From: Hydractinia symbiolongicarpus
Lineage: Eukaryota > Cnidaria > Hydrozoa > Anthoathecata > Hydractiniidae
DNA length: 64,000 nt
Assembly: GCF_029227915.1 (NCBI RefSeq)
Contig: NC_079879.1
Span: forward strand, 9,238,001 to 9,302,000
Reading direction: 5' to 3'
Part shown: positions 1 to 9,570 of the stretch, one piece after another
Numbering within the stretch: the stretch's first letter is position 1
Layout: every line of letters starts with the position of its first letter
Position numbers and translations under genes: made by a program
The notes under the pieces: model-generated
The model's database searches: none
Told to the model about the DNA's origin: nothing
The model's input: only the letters and a program-made list of their open reading frames with translations

Positions 1-125
1 ACAACATAATTCGGTTAATTAAAAAAAACAACAAAATGAATGCATAGGACTGTTTTCTCTATCGAACGAAGTCAATTTAATCGATACAGAAGTATACGTT
101 AACTTCCTATCACAGATTCTTCCAA

Positions 126-197
126 TGAAATGACCAGGATTCGAACCTGGGTTATTGCGGCCACAACGCAATGTACTAACCACTATACGATCACGGT
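126..197 (-). pseudogene. tRNA-His(GTG)-like copy, class M with A1
   Basis: Class M 3' acceptor strand and A1, so three of seven acceptor pairs are lost; anticodon GTG and B box are intact. Confidence 0.65.
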
Positions 198-420
198 GAT
201 GTGAGATTGTTATCTGTATATGTCTTGTTCAAAGCACTGAGCTGCAATGCGTTGATTAAGAAATGTATTACGTTATGTTTGAAGTCGATACACAACATAA
301 TTCGGTGTAATAGAGAAAACAAGCAAAATTAAAGCATCAGGAGCTGTTCATCCAAGCGAACGGGGTCAATTTATTCGATACAGAAATATATGTTCACTTT
401 CCTAACACTGATTCTTGTAA

Positions 421-492
421 TGCCGTGACCAGGATTCGAACCTGGGTTATTGCGGCCACAACGCAATGTACTAACCACTATGCGATCACGGC
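421..492 (-). tRNA. tRNA-His: tRNA-His(GTG), D-stem variant
   Basis: One change from consensus: U11 to C, mispairing with A24 in the D stem and altering the A box. The duplicate at 12494 has the same change. Confidence 0.75.
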
Positions 493-710
493 TTTTGTGA
501 GATTGACTATACATGCCTTGTTCAAAACACTCTGCTGCAAGGCGATGATTAAGAAGTATATTACGTTATGTTTGAAGCCGATACACAACATAATTCGGTG
601 ATATAAAGAAAATAACAAAATGAATTCATTGGACTGTTTTCTATAGCGAACGGAGATATTTTAATCGATACAGAAATATATGTTCACTTTCCTATCACTG
701 ATTCTTGTAA

Positions 711-782
711 TGCCGTGACCAGGATTCGAAGCTGGGTTATTGCGGCCACAACGCAATGTACTAACCACTATATGATCACGGC
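711..782 (-). tRNA. tRNA-His: tRNA-His(GTG), two-change variant
   Basis: G10 to A weakens the D stem and one T-stem closing pair is changed on its 5' side. Acceptor and anticodon arms are consensus. Confidence 0.65.
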
Positions 783-1001
783 TGATATAAGATTGTTAAC
801 CATATATGTCTTGTTCAAAACACTCTGCTGCAATGCGATGATTAGAAGTATATTTCGTTATGTGTGAAGTCGATACACAACATAATTCGGTTATTTAAAA
901 AAAACAACAAAATGAATGCATAGGACTGTTTTCTCTATCGAACGAAGTCAATTTAATCGATACAGAAGTATACGTTAACTTCCTATCACAGATTCTTCCA
1001 A

Positions 1002-1073
1002 TGAAATGACCAGGATTCGAACCTGGGTTATTGCGGCCACAACGCAATGTACTAACCACTATACGATCACGGT
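1002..1073 (-). pseudogene. tRNA-His(GTG)-like copy, class M with A1
   Basis: Class M acceptor and A1; everything from position 8 to 65 is consensus. Confidence 0.65.
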
Positions 1074-1296
1074 GATGTGAGATTGTTATCTGTATATGTC
1101 TTGTTCAAAGCACTGAGCTGCAATGCGTTGATTAAGAAATGTATTACGTTATGTTTGAAGTCGATACACAACATAATTCGGTGTAATAGAGAAAACAAGC
1201 AAAATTAAAGCATCAGGAGCTGTTCATCCAAGCGAACGCGGTCAATTTAATCGATACAGAAATATATGTTCACTTTTCTAACACTGATTCTTGTAA

Positions 1297-1368
1297 TGCC
1301 GTGACCAGGATTCGAAACTGGGTTATTGCGGCCACAACGCAATGTACTAACCACTATACGATCACGGC
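1297..1368 (-). tRNA. tRNA-His: tRNA-His(GTG), T-stem variant
   Basis: One substitution in the 5' side of the T stem breaks a pair next to the T loop; all other arms are consensus. Confidence 0.72.
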
Positions 1369-1586
1369 TTTTGTGAGTTTGACTATACATGCCTTGTTCA
1401 AAACACTCTGCTGCAAGGCGATGATTAAGAAGTATATTACGTTATGTTTGAAGCCGATACACAACATAATTCGGTGATATAAAGAAAATAACAAAATGAA
1501 TTCATAGGACTGTTTTCTATAGCGAACGGAGATATTTTAATCGATACAGAAATATATGTTCACTTTCCAATCACTGATTCTTGTAA

Positions 1587-1658
1587 TGCCGTGACCAGGA
1601 TTCGAACCTGGGTTATTGCGGCCACAACGCAATGTACTAACCACTATACGATCACGGT
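1587..1658 (-). tRNA. tRNA-His: tRNA-His(GTG), A1 variant
   Basis: G1 replaced by A (A1 opposite C72); otherwise consensus. Confidence 0.68.
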
Positions 1659-1881
1659 GATGTGAGATTGTTTTCTGGATATGTCTTGTTCAAAGCACTG
1701 AGCTGCAATGCGTTGATTAAGAAATGTATTACGTTATGTTTGAAGTCGATACACAACATAATTCGGTGTAATAGAGAAAACAAGCAAAATTAAAGCATCA
1801 GGAGCTGCTCATCAAAGCGAACGGCGTCAATTTAATCGATACAGAAATACATGTTCACTTTCCTATCACTGATTCTTGTAA

Positions 1882-1953
1882 TGCCGTGACCAGGATTCGA
1901 ACCTGGGTTATTGCTGCCACAACGCAATGTACTAACCACTATACGATCACGGC
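1882..1953 (-). tRNA. tRNA-His: tRNA-His(GTG), anticodon-stem variant
   Basis: C39 to A mispairs with G31 at the foot of the anticodon loop. Rest consensus; the same change is in the duplicate at 14618. Confidence 0.7.
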
Positions 1954-2163
1954 TGATATAAGATTGTTAACCATATCTGTCTTGTTCAAAACACTCTGCT
2001 GCAATGCGATGATTAAGAAGTATATTTCGTTATGTTTGAAGTCGATACACAACATAATTCGGTTATTTAAAAATAATAAACAAAATGAATGCATACGACT
2101 GTTTTCTCTATCGAATGGAGACAATATAAGTACACGTTAACTTCCTATCACAGATTCTTCTAA

Positions 2164-2235
2164 TGAAATGACCAGGATTCGAACCTTGGTTATTGCGGCC
2201 ACAACGCAATGTACTAACCACTATACGATCACGGC
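2164..2235 (-). pseudogene. tRNA-His(GTG)-like copy, class M
   Basis: Class M acceptor with G1 kept; C50 to A adds a T-stem mismatch. The spacer to its left is about 12 bp short, with the AATCGATACAGAA landmark partly deleted. Confidence 0.62.
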
Positions 2236-2459
2236 TGATGTGAGATTGTTATCTATATATGTCTTGTTCAAAACACTGTGCTGCAATGCGTTGATTAAGA
2301 AATGTATTACGTTATGTTTGAAGTCGATACACAACATAATTCGGTGTAATAGAAAAAACAAGCAAAATTAAAGCATCAGGAGCTGTTCATCCAAGCGAAC
2401 GAGGTCAATTTAATCAATACAGAAATATATGTTCACTTTCCTATCACTGATTCTTGTAA

Positions 2460-2531
2460 TGCCGTGACCAGGATTCGAACCTGGGTTATTGCGGCCACAA
2501 CGGAATGTACTAACCACTATACGATCACGGT
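2460..2531 (-). tRNA. tRNA-His: tRNA-His(GTG), A1 variant with anticodon-stem mismatch
   Basis: A1 plus G29 to C (C29 opposite C41). The anticodon is intact, but two stems are weakened. Confidence 0.55.
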
Positions 2532-2726
2532 TTAAGTGGGATTGACTATACATGCATTGTTCAAAACACTCTGCTGCAATGCGATGATTAAGAGGTATAT
2601 CACGTTATGTTTGAAGCCGATACACAACATAATTCGGTGATATAAAGAAAATAACTCTCTAGCGAACGGAGATATTTTAATCGATACAGAAATATATGTT
2701 CACTTTCCTGTCCCTGATTTTTGTAA

Positions 2727-2798
2727 TGCCGTGACCAGGATTCGAACCTGGGTTATTGCAGCCACAACGCAATGTACTAACCACTATACGATCACGGC
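2727..2798 (-). tRNA. tRNA-His: tRNA-His(GTG), near-consensus
   Basis: Single change C39 to U, which leaves a G31-U39 wobble. The spacer on its left lacks about 25 bp. Confidence 0.78.
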
Positions 2799-3020
2799 TC
2801 ATATGAGATTGTTAACCATATATGTCTTGTTCAAAACACTCTGCTGCAATGCGATGATTAAGAAGTAAATTTCGTTATGTTTGAAGTCGACACACAACAT
2901 AATTCGGTTATATAAAGAAAATAAGCAAAATGAATTCATAGGACTGTTTTCTCTAGCGAACAGAGACATTTTAATCGATACGGAAATGCATGTTCACATT
3001 CTTATCACAGATTCTGGCAT

Positions 3021-3055
3021 TGCCGTTACCATGATTCGAACCTGGCTTATACGGC
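3021..3055 (-). pseudogene. Internally deleted tRNA-His relic
   Basis: Only 35 bp remain: acceptor 3' strand, T arm and the last bases of the 5' acceptor strand. The D arm and anticodon arm are missing in one clean deletion, and C67 is also changed. Shares its junction with 15757, 19324 and 22222. Confidence 0.8.
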
Positions 3056-3276
3056 TAATGTGAGATTGTTAACTACATATGTCTTGTTCAAAACACTCTG
3101 CTTCAAAGCGTTGAGTAATAAATGTATTACGTTATGTTTGAAGCCGATACACAACATAATTCGGTGATTTAAAGAAAATAACAAAATGAATTCATTGGAC
3201 TGTTTTCTATAGCAAACGGAGATATTTTAATCGATACAGAAATATATGTTCACTTTCCTATCACTGATTCTTGTAA

Positions 3277-3348
3277 TGCCGTGACCAGGATTCGAACCTG
3301 GGCTATTGCGGCCACAACGCAATGTACTAACCACTATATGATCACGGC
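3277..3348 (-). tRNA. tRNA-His: tRNA-His(GTG), D-stem variant
   Basis: G10 to A in the D stem and one change in the variable loop; acceptor, anticodon and T arms pair fully. Confidence 0.72.
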
Positions 3349-3567
3349 TGATATAAGATTGTTAACCATATATGTCTTGTTCAAAACACTCTGCTGCAAT
3401 GCGATGATTAGAAGTATATTTCGTTATGTTTGAAGTCGATACACAACATAATTCGGTTATTTAAAAAAAACAACAAAATGAATGCGTAGGACTGTTTTCT
3501 CTATCGAACGAAGTCAATTTAATCGATACAGAAGTATACGTTAACTTCCTATCACAGATTCTTCCAA

Positions 3568-3639
3568 TGAAATGACCAATATTCGAACCTGGGTTATTGC
3601 GGCCACAACGCAATGTACTAACCACTATACGATCACGGT
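3568..3639 (-). pseudogene. tRNA-His(GTG)-like copy, class M with A1
   Basis: Class M acceptor and A1, plus two changes in the 3' T stem that also damage the B box. Confidence 0.62.
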
Positions 3640-3862
3640 GATGTGAGATTGTTATCTGTATATGTCTTGTTCAAAGCACTGAGCTGCAATGCGTTGATTA
3701 AGAAATGTATTACGTTATGTTTGAAGTCGATACACAACATAATTCGGTGTAATAGAGAAAACAAGCAAAATTAAAGCATCAGGAGCTGTTCATCCAAGCG
3801 AACGGGGTCAATTTAATCGATACAGAAATATATGTTCACTTTCCTAACACTGATTCTTGTAA

Positions 3863-3933
3863 TGCCGTGACCAGGATTCGAACCTGGGTTATTGCGCCAC
3901 AACGCAATGTACTAACCACTATACGATCACGGC
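3863..3933 (-). pseudogene. tRNA-His(GTG) copy with 6-nt anticodon loop
   Basis: 71 bp: one G of the GGCC run is missing, so the anticodon loop has six bases. Acceptor, D and T arms are consensus. To its right is the 367-bp fused spacer described at 4014. Confidence 0.65.
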
Positions 3934-4013
3934 TTTTGTGAGATTGACTATACATGCCTTGTTCAAAACACTCTGCTGCAAGGCGATGATTAAGAAGTAT
4001 ATTACGTTATGCT

Positions 4014-4060
4014 TTGATATTGTTAACCATATATGTCTTGTTCAAAACACTCTGCTGCAA
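4014..4060 (-). repeat. Fused-spacer junction (367-bp unit)
   Basis: A spacer of the TTATGCTTTGATATTG type jumps back to the start of another spacer, so a tRNA and most of a spacer have been lost. The same junction occurs near 11104, 13517 and 16746 and marks duplicated segments. Confidence 0.7.
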
Positions 4061-4229
4061 TGCGATGATTAGAAGTATATTTCGTTATGTTTGAAGTCGA
4101 TGCACAATATAATTTGGATATTTAAAAAGAAAAAACAAAATGAATGCATAGGACTGTTTTCTCTATCGAACGAAGTCAATTTAATCGATACAGAAGTATA
4201 CGTTAACTTCCTATCACAGATTCTTCCAA

Positions 4230-4301
4230 TGAAATGACCAGGATTCGAACCTGGGTTATTGCGGCCACAACGCAATGTACTAACCACTATACGATCACGG
4301 T
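4230..4301 (-). pseudogene. tRNA-His(GTG)-like copy, class M with A1
   Basis: Class M acceptor with A1; body consensus. Confidence 0.65.
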
Positions 4302-4524
4302 GATGTGAGATTGTTATCTGTATATGTCTTTTTCAAAACATTTTGCTGCAATACATTGTTTAAGAAATGTATTTCGTTATGTTTCAAGTCCATACACAAG
4401 ATAATTCGGTGTTATAAAGAAAAGAAGCAAAATGAATGCATCAGGAACTGCTTACCCTAGCGAACGGAGACAATTTAATCGATGCAGAAATACATGTTCA
4501 CTTTCCTATCACTGATTCTGGTAA

Positions 4525-4596
4525 TGCTGTGACCAGGATTCGAACTTCGGTTATTGGCACCACAGCGCAATGTACTAACCACCATACGATCACGGC
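4525..4596 (-). pseudogene. Degenerate tRNA-His(GTG)-like copy
   Basis: Many changes: acceptor position 70, T stem, both anticodon-stem strands and D loop. Anticodon GTG can still be read. Confidence 0.6.
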
Positions 4597-4820
4597 TAAG
4601 GTGAGATTGTTAACTATATATGTCTTGTTCAAAACACTCTGCTACAATGCGTTGTTTAAGAGCCACATTTCGTTATGTTTCAATTCGATACAGAATATAT
4701 TCTGGTGATAAAATAAAAGGAAGCAATATTAATGCATCAGGATCTGTTTACCCAGGCGAACGGAGACAATCTAATCGATACAGGAATGTATGTTCACTTT
4801 TCTATCACTGATTCTGGTAG

Positions 4821-4892
4821 TATGGTGATCGGGATTTGAACTTGGGTTATTGCATCCACAACGGAATGTACTAACCACTATACGATCACGGC
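4821..4892 (-). pseudogene. Degenerate tRNA-His(GTG)-like copy
   Basis: The 3' acceptor strand and T arm carry at least six changes. Last copy before the transposon insertion. Confidence 0.6.
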
Positions 4893-4930
4893 TAATGTGA
4901 GATTGTTAACTATATGTGTCTTGTTTAAAA

Positions 4931-4935
4931 CACTC
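4931..4935. repeat. Target-site duplication, left copy (CACTC)
   Basis: CACTC directly abuts the left end of the inserted element and recurs at 8670-8674. Array spacers elsewhere read AAAACACTCTGCTG or AAAACACTCCGCTG, so removing the element and one CACTC restores an ordinary spacer. Confidence 0.8.
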
Positions 4936-4950
4936 CAGGTGCGGATCCAG
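4936..4950 (+). repeat. Left terminal inverted repeat of hAT-like element
   Basis: CAGGTGCGGATCCAG; differs from the right terminus only at its fifth base. Confidence 0.85.
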
Positions 4951-5109
4951 GGTTAGTCAGATAAGTCGCGTGACTAAGTGTAAATTTGACGAAAAATGTT
5001 AGCCAAGCGAAGATGTCGACAATCCAGGTGTTGCAAACGGAGGACGTTAAAAAATCAGATTGTAATTTATTTACGTCGAAAAGCCATGGTTCACAGCCCT
5101 CTTCAAAGT

Positions 5110-5262
5110 TGTGACGTGGCTACCTTATAGACTGAGAGGGTTGCAAATTATAGCTTACAAGTTTTGACTGATTCATTTTGACTAATCAGTCACTCAGTCA
5201 GTCAAAAATCAAATAGCTATGGCCCGCAACCCTCCCCATCTCACCTAAGGGGCCTGTGACGT
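5110..5262. repeat. Imperfect long hairpin inside the transposon
   Basis: Left arm GTGACGTGGCTACCTTATAG...GAGGGTTGC (to 5144) is matched by right arm GCAACCCTC...CTTAGG...GACGTCA (from 5226). The middle also has inverted TTTTGACTG/CAGTCAAAA. It could be a nested foldback element or subterminal structure of the host transposon. Confidence 0.55.
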
Positions 5263-5829
5263 CAAAATCGTGACGCAGTTTTCACACTCTATGCGAAGTC
5301 CAACAATATGTGGCCCGCAGCCGGCGGAGGAAATTTAGGTTCCGTACTGCGTGGTTACTGATAACCTGTTAGGCTATAGTTTTAACTCCCATCCGTCAGG
5401 ATTAGTCTCAGACTCACGCCTTTTGGCTTGGTCTTTCCGTACTATCATGGCTACAGCAGATATGTTGGCCGGGTGCTTACTGATTTAAAGTGTGATAATT
5501 TTGAATCTGTTTGTAAAATGCAAAAAGAACTTTTAGAAAGTGTTTATTCTCGATCATTTTTGTTGTCTGGGGATATTTATCCCTTGGTTGGTAAAAGTCT
5601 TCATCGGAATTCAGGTCCAGATAAATACCATTCATCTGAGAGGCGAGGTGTAAAGATAAAGGAATTATTGCTTTAAGGTGAGAAGTATGTTTTTTACTTT
5701 CCAACACACCTTGCTTTTTTTTAAAGGTTTTCAGTATATCCGCTAAGAAAAGCTAGTTAGGGAGAGCTTTATACAACAGACTATTAAAACCAAATGCAAA
5801 AAGATTTAATTAGCTATAGCTAGGGCTAT
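5263..5829. other. Transposon interior, no gene recognised
   Basis: Unique-looking sequence. An 82-codon plus-strand frame (5428-5676) and a 76-codon minus-strand frame overlap here, but neither shows a motif I know. I see no reason to call a gene. Confidence 0.4.
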
Positions 5830-6119
5830 AATACACCTTTACGATAATTCGGAAAAAATAACACTCCATCGCAGCTTATTTTGCGATCAGAGGAGGCAGC
5901 TAAACATCACACTTTTATAAGAGTTTATTAAGGAGTTTATTAAGTTTATTAAATTTGAAAGAAATTGATACGACGGAAGTCAAAAAACTGGAGAAAACAC
6001 GCTTTCGTCTCTAACAAACTCTCATAAAAACACGATTTTTACTTCCTTTTTTCCGATATTGTAAAACGATGGAGAGCCGTGGAAACGCAAGTACAATTGA
6101 ATTATCGTAAAGGTGTATT
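5830..6119. mobile_element. Small inverted-repeat element (MITE-like)
   Basis: A 290-bp segment ends in perfect 21-bp inverted repeats: 5830-5850 starts AATACACCTTTACG and 6099-6119 is its exact complement. A second inverted match, CTCCATCG/CGATGGAG, lies just inside. If the true ends are at CACC/GGTG, TA flanks both sides, which would fit a TA-targeting element; the family is not certain. No coding capacity. Confidence 0.65.
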
Positions 6120-6759
6120 GTTTTTGTAATATGAGCTTTGGACAGAATTTTCAGCATTGCGGAGGAATTCTTTCTCAATTAATATTTCTGTTGTTATTAG
6201 AAGCAAGAACTTGACATCTGGATAAGTAAGGTTGGTGATGAAAATAAACAACTATTCGAATGGCTATTAGGAAACAAGGTTTGTTGAGTAAAAGGTCATG
6301 GTAAAATATATTATTTTTAGATCCAATCCATCTGTCTATACAGCTCCGCATCGTTTGTATTGGTATAGGTGATAATTCTCTTGTTGATGTTCTGAGAATC
6401 TTGACATCCATAGAACTTTTCTTGCATCCTTCCTTTTATTCCAATCATCCTTGTTTTCAATTTGCTTTTAAAAACCAAAAGGCAAATATTTTTATATCTG
6501 GGAAAAGTTTATTCAGATTTTCCCTTTCCCATATTGTTTGTGATATGACTCTTTCTCCCGAGGAGGCAGTTAAAGCAGAAGCAATCAACAACTGTACCCC
6601 CAAGACATGGTTTCCTTTTCTTTCAATACTTACCTTGTCAACAGTAATAAAGAGAAAAATTAACACATTTTACCCACAATTCGGCTTGTTACAGTTTGTT
6701 ACAACTATCTTTACACAGTGTATATCGCCACACCCATTTATTTTACCTGATGAAGATCA
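6120..6759. other. Transposon interior, no gene recognised
   Basis: Open frames occur on both strands (138 codons plus, 69 codons minus). The minus strand has a good 5' splice-site match, GACAAGGTAAGTATTG, near 6630-6645, which might be a relic of a transposase exon. No domain was recognised. Confidence 0.35.
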
Positions 6760-7985
6760 GTTAAACGAAACAAATGTTATTCTCAACAAACAAAATGAGT
6801 TCCTATCATCATCTTGAAACAACTAACGACTGTAACATTATTCACAATGGTTGCTCAATCGAACGTAACTCAATCTCAAAAATACTGGGAATACATTTTG
6901 ACGAAAATCAGAATTGGAAAAATCATATTACCAAAGTTACACAATCTTCCTATGCAGTAATTCGAGCACTTAAACAATGGAAACGATTTACTCCGTATCA
7001 TGTGAGAAAGAACCTCGCTGAAACACTCATTCTATCCAAACTTAATTATAGTAATGTAGTATTTGGCCAATTACCAAAGTACCTATTAAATAGACTTCAG
7101 AGAGTGCAGAACACAGCAGCATCTTATGTTCTTGGAAGATATGTGAAAACAACAGACGTTATCGATCTTGGGTGGTTGCCAGTTAGAGAAAACATTGATT
7201 TCGCGACTGTTAAACTGGTACATAAAGCTTTACACACTGATACATGGCCAGACTATCTTCCATTACATATGAACACATTTAATCCACGTTTGGGTAATGA
7301 AATGACATTACAACATGGTGAAGCAAAAACGTTTTCTGAACAAGCTAACATATATAATGACCTACCACGTAAAATAAGAGTTTGTGAAAATTTTTACAGG
7401 TTTAAAACAGATGCGAAAAAGTATTTCAAAGACAAAGGTCTAGCGAGACTTCTGTCATTGTGATACTTTTTCTTACGTATAACTATTTTATTTTCATCTT
7501 TAACGACTTGCTGAGATCAGTTGAATGGTACTTCAACTCTTCAATCGATTTCAACAAATTAACTTTTAGCAAGTGAATAATTTTCATCATATTTTACATA
7601 TATCTTTGTGGTTTAGCGTCCTGCTGTCTACTACCCCAATTTACTTAGCTACATGTGCCTACTTATGTCTATTTTATTCAATTTATTTAAGCTACAATTT
7701 AATTGGCGAACTTATGCACTTTTGTCTTCTACTTTTTCCACGTTCCAATTTTCTTTTGTCTCCCTGTTTTCAGCCTTTTCTCAGCGTTCTGTTCCAATTA
7801 CCATGTGTCTTGACTTATCTTAAGTGTAGGATTTTATAGTATTTTATTAATTGTATTATATGTATAAATTTATCATAACTTATTTGTAAGTAACTTTTAA
7901 CCTTTTCTCTTTTCTTTTTTTTTATGGAGAAGAACCATTTGTAAATAATGGAACCAAATACATGATGATAGATATTAAAAATTTT
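6760..7985 (+). mobile_element. 5'-truncated non-LTR retrotransposon (LINE) fragment
   Basis: Contains the end of a LINE reverse-transcriptase ORF followed by about 520 bp of AT-rich 3' UTR. The endonuclease and catalytic reverse-transcriptase part are absent, the usual outcome of incomplete target-primed reverse transcription. The left limit is set where recognisable reading frame begins, just after an in-frame TAA; the right limit near an ATTAAAAATTTT tract is approximate. Confidence 0.65.
6774..7463 (+). pseudogene. LINE ORF2 C-terminal fragment (reverse transcriptase thumb/C-terminal domain)
   Basis: A 229-codon open frame. Residues ~35-50 read LGIHFDENQNWKNHI, the conserved block after the reverse-transcriptase palm (usually LGV.ID..L.W..HI). 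About 75-115 carries LILSKLNYSNVVFG and LQRVQNTAASYVLGRY, typical of Jockey/CR1/L2-type LINEs, then LGWLPV and a closing YNDLPRKIR block. The YXDD catalytic motif lies upstream and is missing, so it cannot act as a polymerase. The first Met is internal to the domain, not a real start. The LQRVQN-AAS-VLGRY style recalls elements abundant in cnidarian genomes; this is from memory. Confidence 0.75.
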
Positions 7986-8654
7986 ATTTTGTTATGAAAA
8001 TATTGTTAAGTCTGGTGTAGACTTCAAGCCAAATCATTACATTCCCCTTTTTCCAGGCTGCAACTTTCTTAACTGAAAGTTGCATTTTCCTATTTCAGCA
8101 TGCAAAAAGCAGTAAAAAGCTTCTTAATTCTTCTTTTAAAGTTCAAACGAAACTTGAGTTTAGGCCTATGAATAAACAAATACATGGGTTGAGGTGTGTT
8201 TGTATCATATCACATGTGTGTATATTTCATCTTCATTATCCTGATCTTTCCATATTCTTATTGTTTTTGTTATTATTGTGTTTTATTTTGCTGTCCATGG
8301 CTGGTGTGATCATTTGATTCACCTAGTCATGCTGATGAAGCCTGATATTGGCAGAAACAGCAAGAGTTTATAAGTAATGAAATATATTCACAATTGTCTC
8401 ACTTTATTGTAGTTAATCCCTGTTAATTTTAGTGGCCTTATCTATCTAAAATAAGACGTGTAAGACGGAGATTTGATTCTTATAAAAGATGTTCCTAGGA
8501 GAATTTGTTATAGCTTAGCGTTTCTTTTGGTCAATTTTATTAATAACTAGATAAATCGGAAGACCATTTTCGGCGATTTTTGTACCCGCAAAGCTTAAAA
8601 TTTAGCCCCAGCTGCTAAATTCAAGACTTAGTCTTGACTAAGTCTAGAAAAAGT
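7986..8654. other. Transposon interior, no gene recognised
   Basis: AT-rich, no convincing open frame. Around 8330-8360 a GCTGATGAAGCCTGATATTG stretch looks like a repeat-family sequence, but I cannot assign it. The last ~40 bp contain inverted GACTTAGTC/GACTAAGTC motifs next to the terminus. Confidence 0.4.
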
Positions 8655-8669
8655 CTGGATCCGCCCCTG
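8655..8669 (-). repeat. Right terminal inverted repeat of hAT-like element
   Basis: CTGGATCCGCCCCTG, the complement of the left end with one mismatch. Confidence 0.85.
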
Positions 8670-8674
8670 CACTC
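8670..8674. repeat. Target-site duplication, right copy (CACTC)
   Basis: CACTC, followed by CGCTGCAATGCGTTGATTAAG, which resumes the array spacer in register. Confidence 0.8.
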
Positions 8675-8789
8675 CGCTGCAATGCGTTGATTAAGAAATG
8701 TATTTCGTTATGTTTGAAGACGATATACACCATAATTCGGTGTTATCAGTAAAACAAGCAAAATTGAAGCATCAGGAGCTGTTCATCCA

Positions 8790-8906
8790 AGCAAACGGAG
8801 ACAGTTTAGTCGATACAGAAGTACATGTTAACTTTCCTATCATTCCTGCGAACGGAGACAAATTAATCGATACTGAAATACATGTTCACTTTCCAATCAC
8901 TGATTC
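8790..8906. repeat. Direct duplication within a spacer
   Basis: Two ~57-bp copies of the GCGAACGGAGACA...GATAC.GAA..ACATGTT segment lie back to back (junction TATCATTCCTGCGAACGG). A unit whose tRNA was deleted, leaving fused spacers. Confidence 0.6.
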
Positions 8907-8912
8907 TGGTAA

Positions 8913-8979
8913 TGCCGTGACCAGGATTCGAACCTGGGTTATTGCAGCCACAACGCAATGTACTAACCACGATCCCGGT
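8913..8979 (-). pseudogene. tRNA-His(GTG)-like copy with D-arm deletion
   Basis: 67 bp: five bases of the D stem are deleted and the 5' acceptor strand has two changes. Anticodon and T arms intact. Confidence 0.65.
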
Positions 8980-9202
8980 TAATGTGAGATTGTTAACAAT
9001 ATATGTATTGTTCAAAACACTCTGCTGCAATGTGTTGATTGAAACGGATATTTCGTTATGTTTAAAGTCGATACACAACATAGTTCGGTGTTATAAAGAA
9101 AATAAACAAAATGAGTGCATCAGGAACTGTTTACACTAGCAACGGAGACAATTTAATCGATACAGAAATACATGTTCACTTTCCTATCACAGAGTCTTGT
9201 AA

Positions 9203-9274
9203 TGCCGTGACCAGGACTCGAATCTGGGTTACTGGAGCCACAACGCAATGTACTAACCACTATACGATCACGGC
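9203..9274 (-). pseudogene. Degenerate tRNA-His(GTG)-like copy
   Basis: Acceptor intact, but the 3' anticodon strand and the T arm each carry two or more changes. Confidence 0.58.
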
Positions 9275-9498
9275 TAATGTGAGATTGTTAACTATATGTG
9301 TCTTGTTTAAAACACTGTGCTGCAATGCGTTGATTAAGAAATGTATTACGTTATGTTTGAAGTCGATACACAACATAATTCAGTGTAATAGAAAAAACAA
9401 GCAAAATTAAAGCATCAGGAGCTGTTCATCCAAGCGAACGGGGTCAATTTAATCGATACAGAAATATATGTTCACTTTCCTATTACTGATTGTTGTAA

Positions 9499-9570
9499 TA
9501 CCGTGGCCAGGATTCGAACCTGGGTTATGGCGGCCACAACGCAATGTACTAACCACTATACGATCACGGC
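9499..9570 (-). pseudogene. tRNA-His(GTG)-like copy, P-like
   Basis: C42 as in class P, with C66 and a changed base 72; acceptor pairing is reduced at both ends. Confidence 0.58.

Larger units (their letters stand above)
1..4935 (-). repeat. Tandem tRNA-His satellite array, left block
   Basis: Seventeen tRNA-His-derived loci follow each other head to tail with a mean spacing of about 293 bp (126 to 4821). Each unit is a 72-bp minus-strand tRNA body plus a spacer of about 220 bp. Read on the plus strand, the spacer carries the same landmarks each time: a TTGTTCAAAACACTCTGCTG-like stretch beside the tRNA 5' end, then GATTAAGAA, TACACAACATAATTCGG, an A-rich tract, GGACTGTTTTCTCTA or GGAGCTGTTCATCCAAGCG, and AATCGATACAGAA. 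No protein gene, SINE poly(A) tail or other RNA gene was recognised in the spacers. Copies degrade towards 4936, where the array is split by a transposon. Confidence 0.95.
4936..8669. mobile_element. hAT-like DNA transposon insertion (non-autonomous or decayed)
   Basis: A 3734-bp block with no array sequence, bounded by inverted termini: CAGGTGCGGATCCAG at the left and the complement of CAGGGGCGGATCCAG at the right (14 of 15 identical). Looser similarity, with subterminal GACTAAGT motifs, continues for about 55 bp inwards. A perfect 5-bp duplication, CACTC, flanks it. Termini beginning CAGGGGCGGATCC are typical of hAT-superfamily elements; most hATs duplicate 8 bp, but some lineages use 5, so the family call is moderate. 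No transposase could be recognised. The interior holds a LINE fragment and a small inverted-repeat element, so it is a vehicle for other repeats or was invaded after landing. Confidence 0.8.

Noticed and set aside
5428-5707. 82-codon plus and 76-codon minus frames inside the transposon as genes
   Set aside because: They overlap each other and show no recognisable motif; not distinguishable from chance.
6401-6817. 138-codon frame as the upstream part of the LINE ORF
   Set aside because: No reverse-transcriptase motif; it runs into the LINE region in a different frame, and a stop lies just before the recognisable LINE sequence.
7573-7839. 88-codon hydrophobic frame as a membrane protein
   Set aside because: Lies in the LINE 3' UTR; the hydrophobicity follows from T-rich sequence.
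4936-8669. An intact hAT transposase gene
   Set aside because: No long open frame and no recognisable zinc-finger or C-terminal dimerisation motif on either strand.
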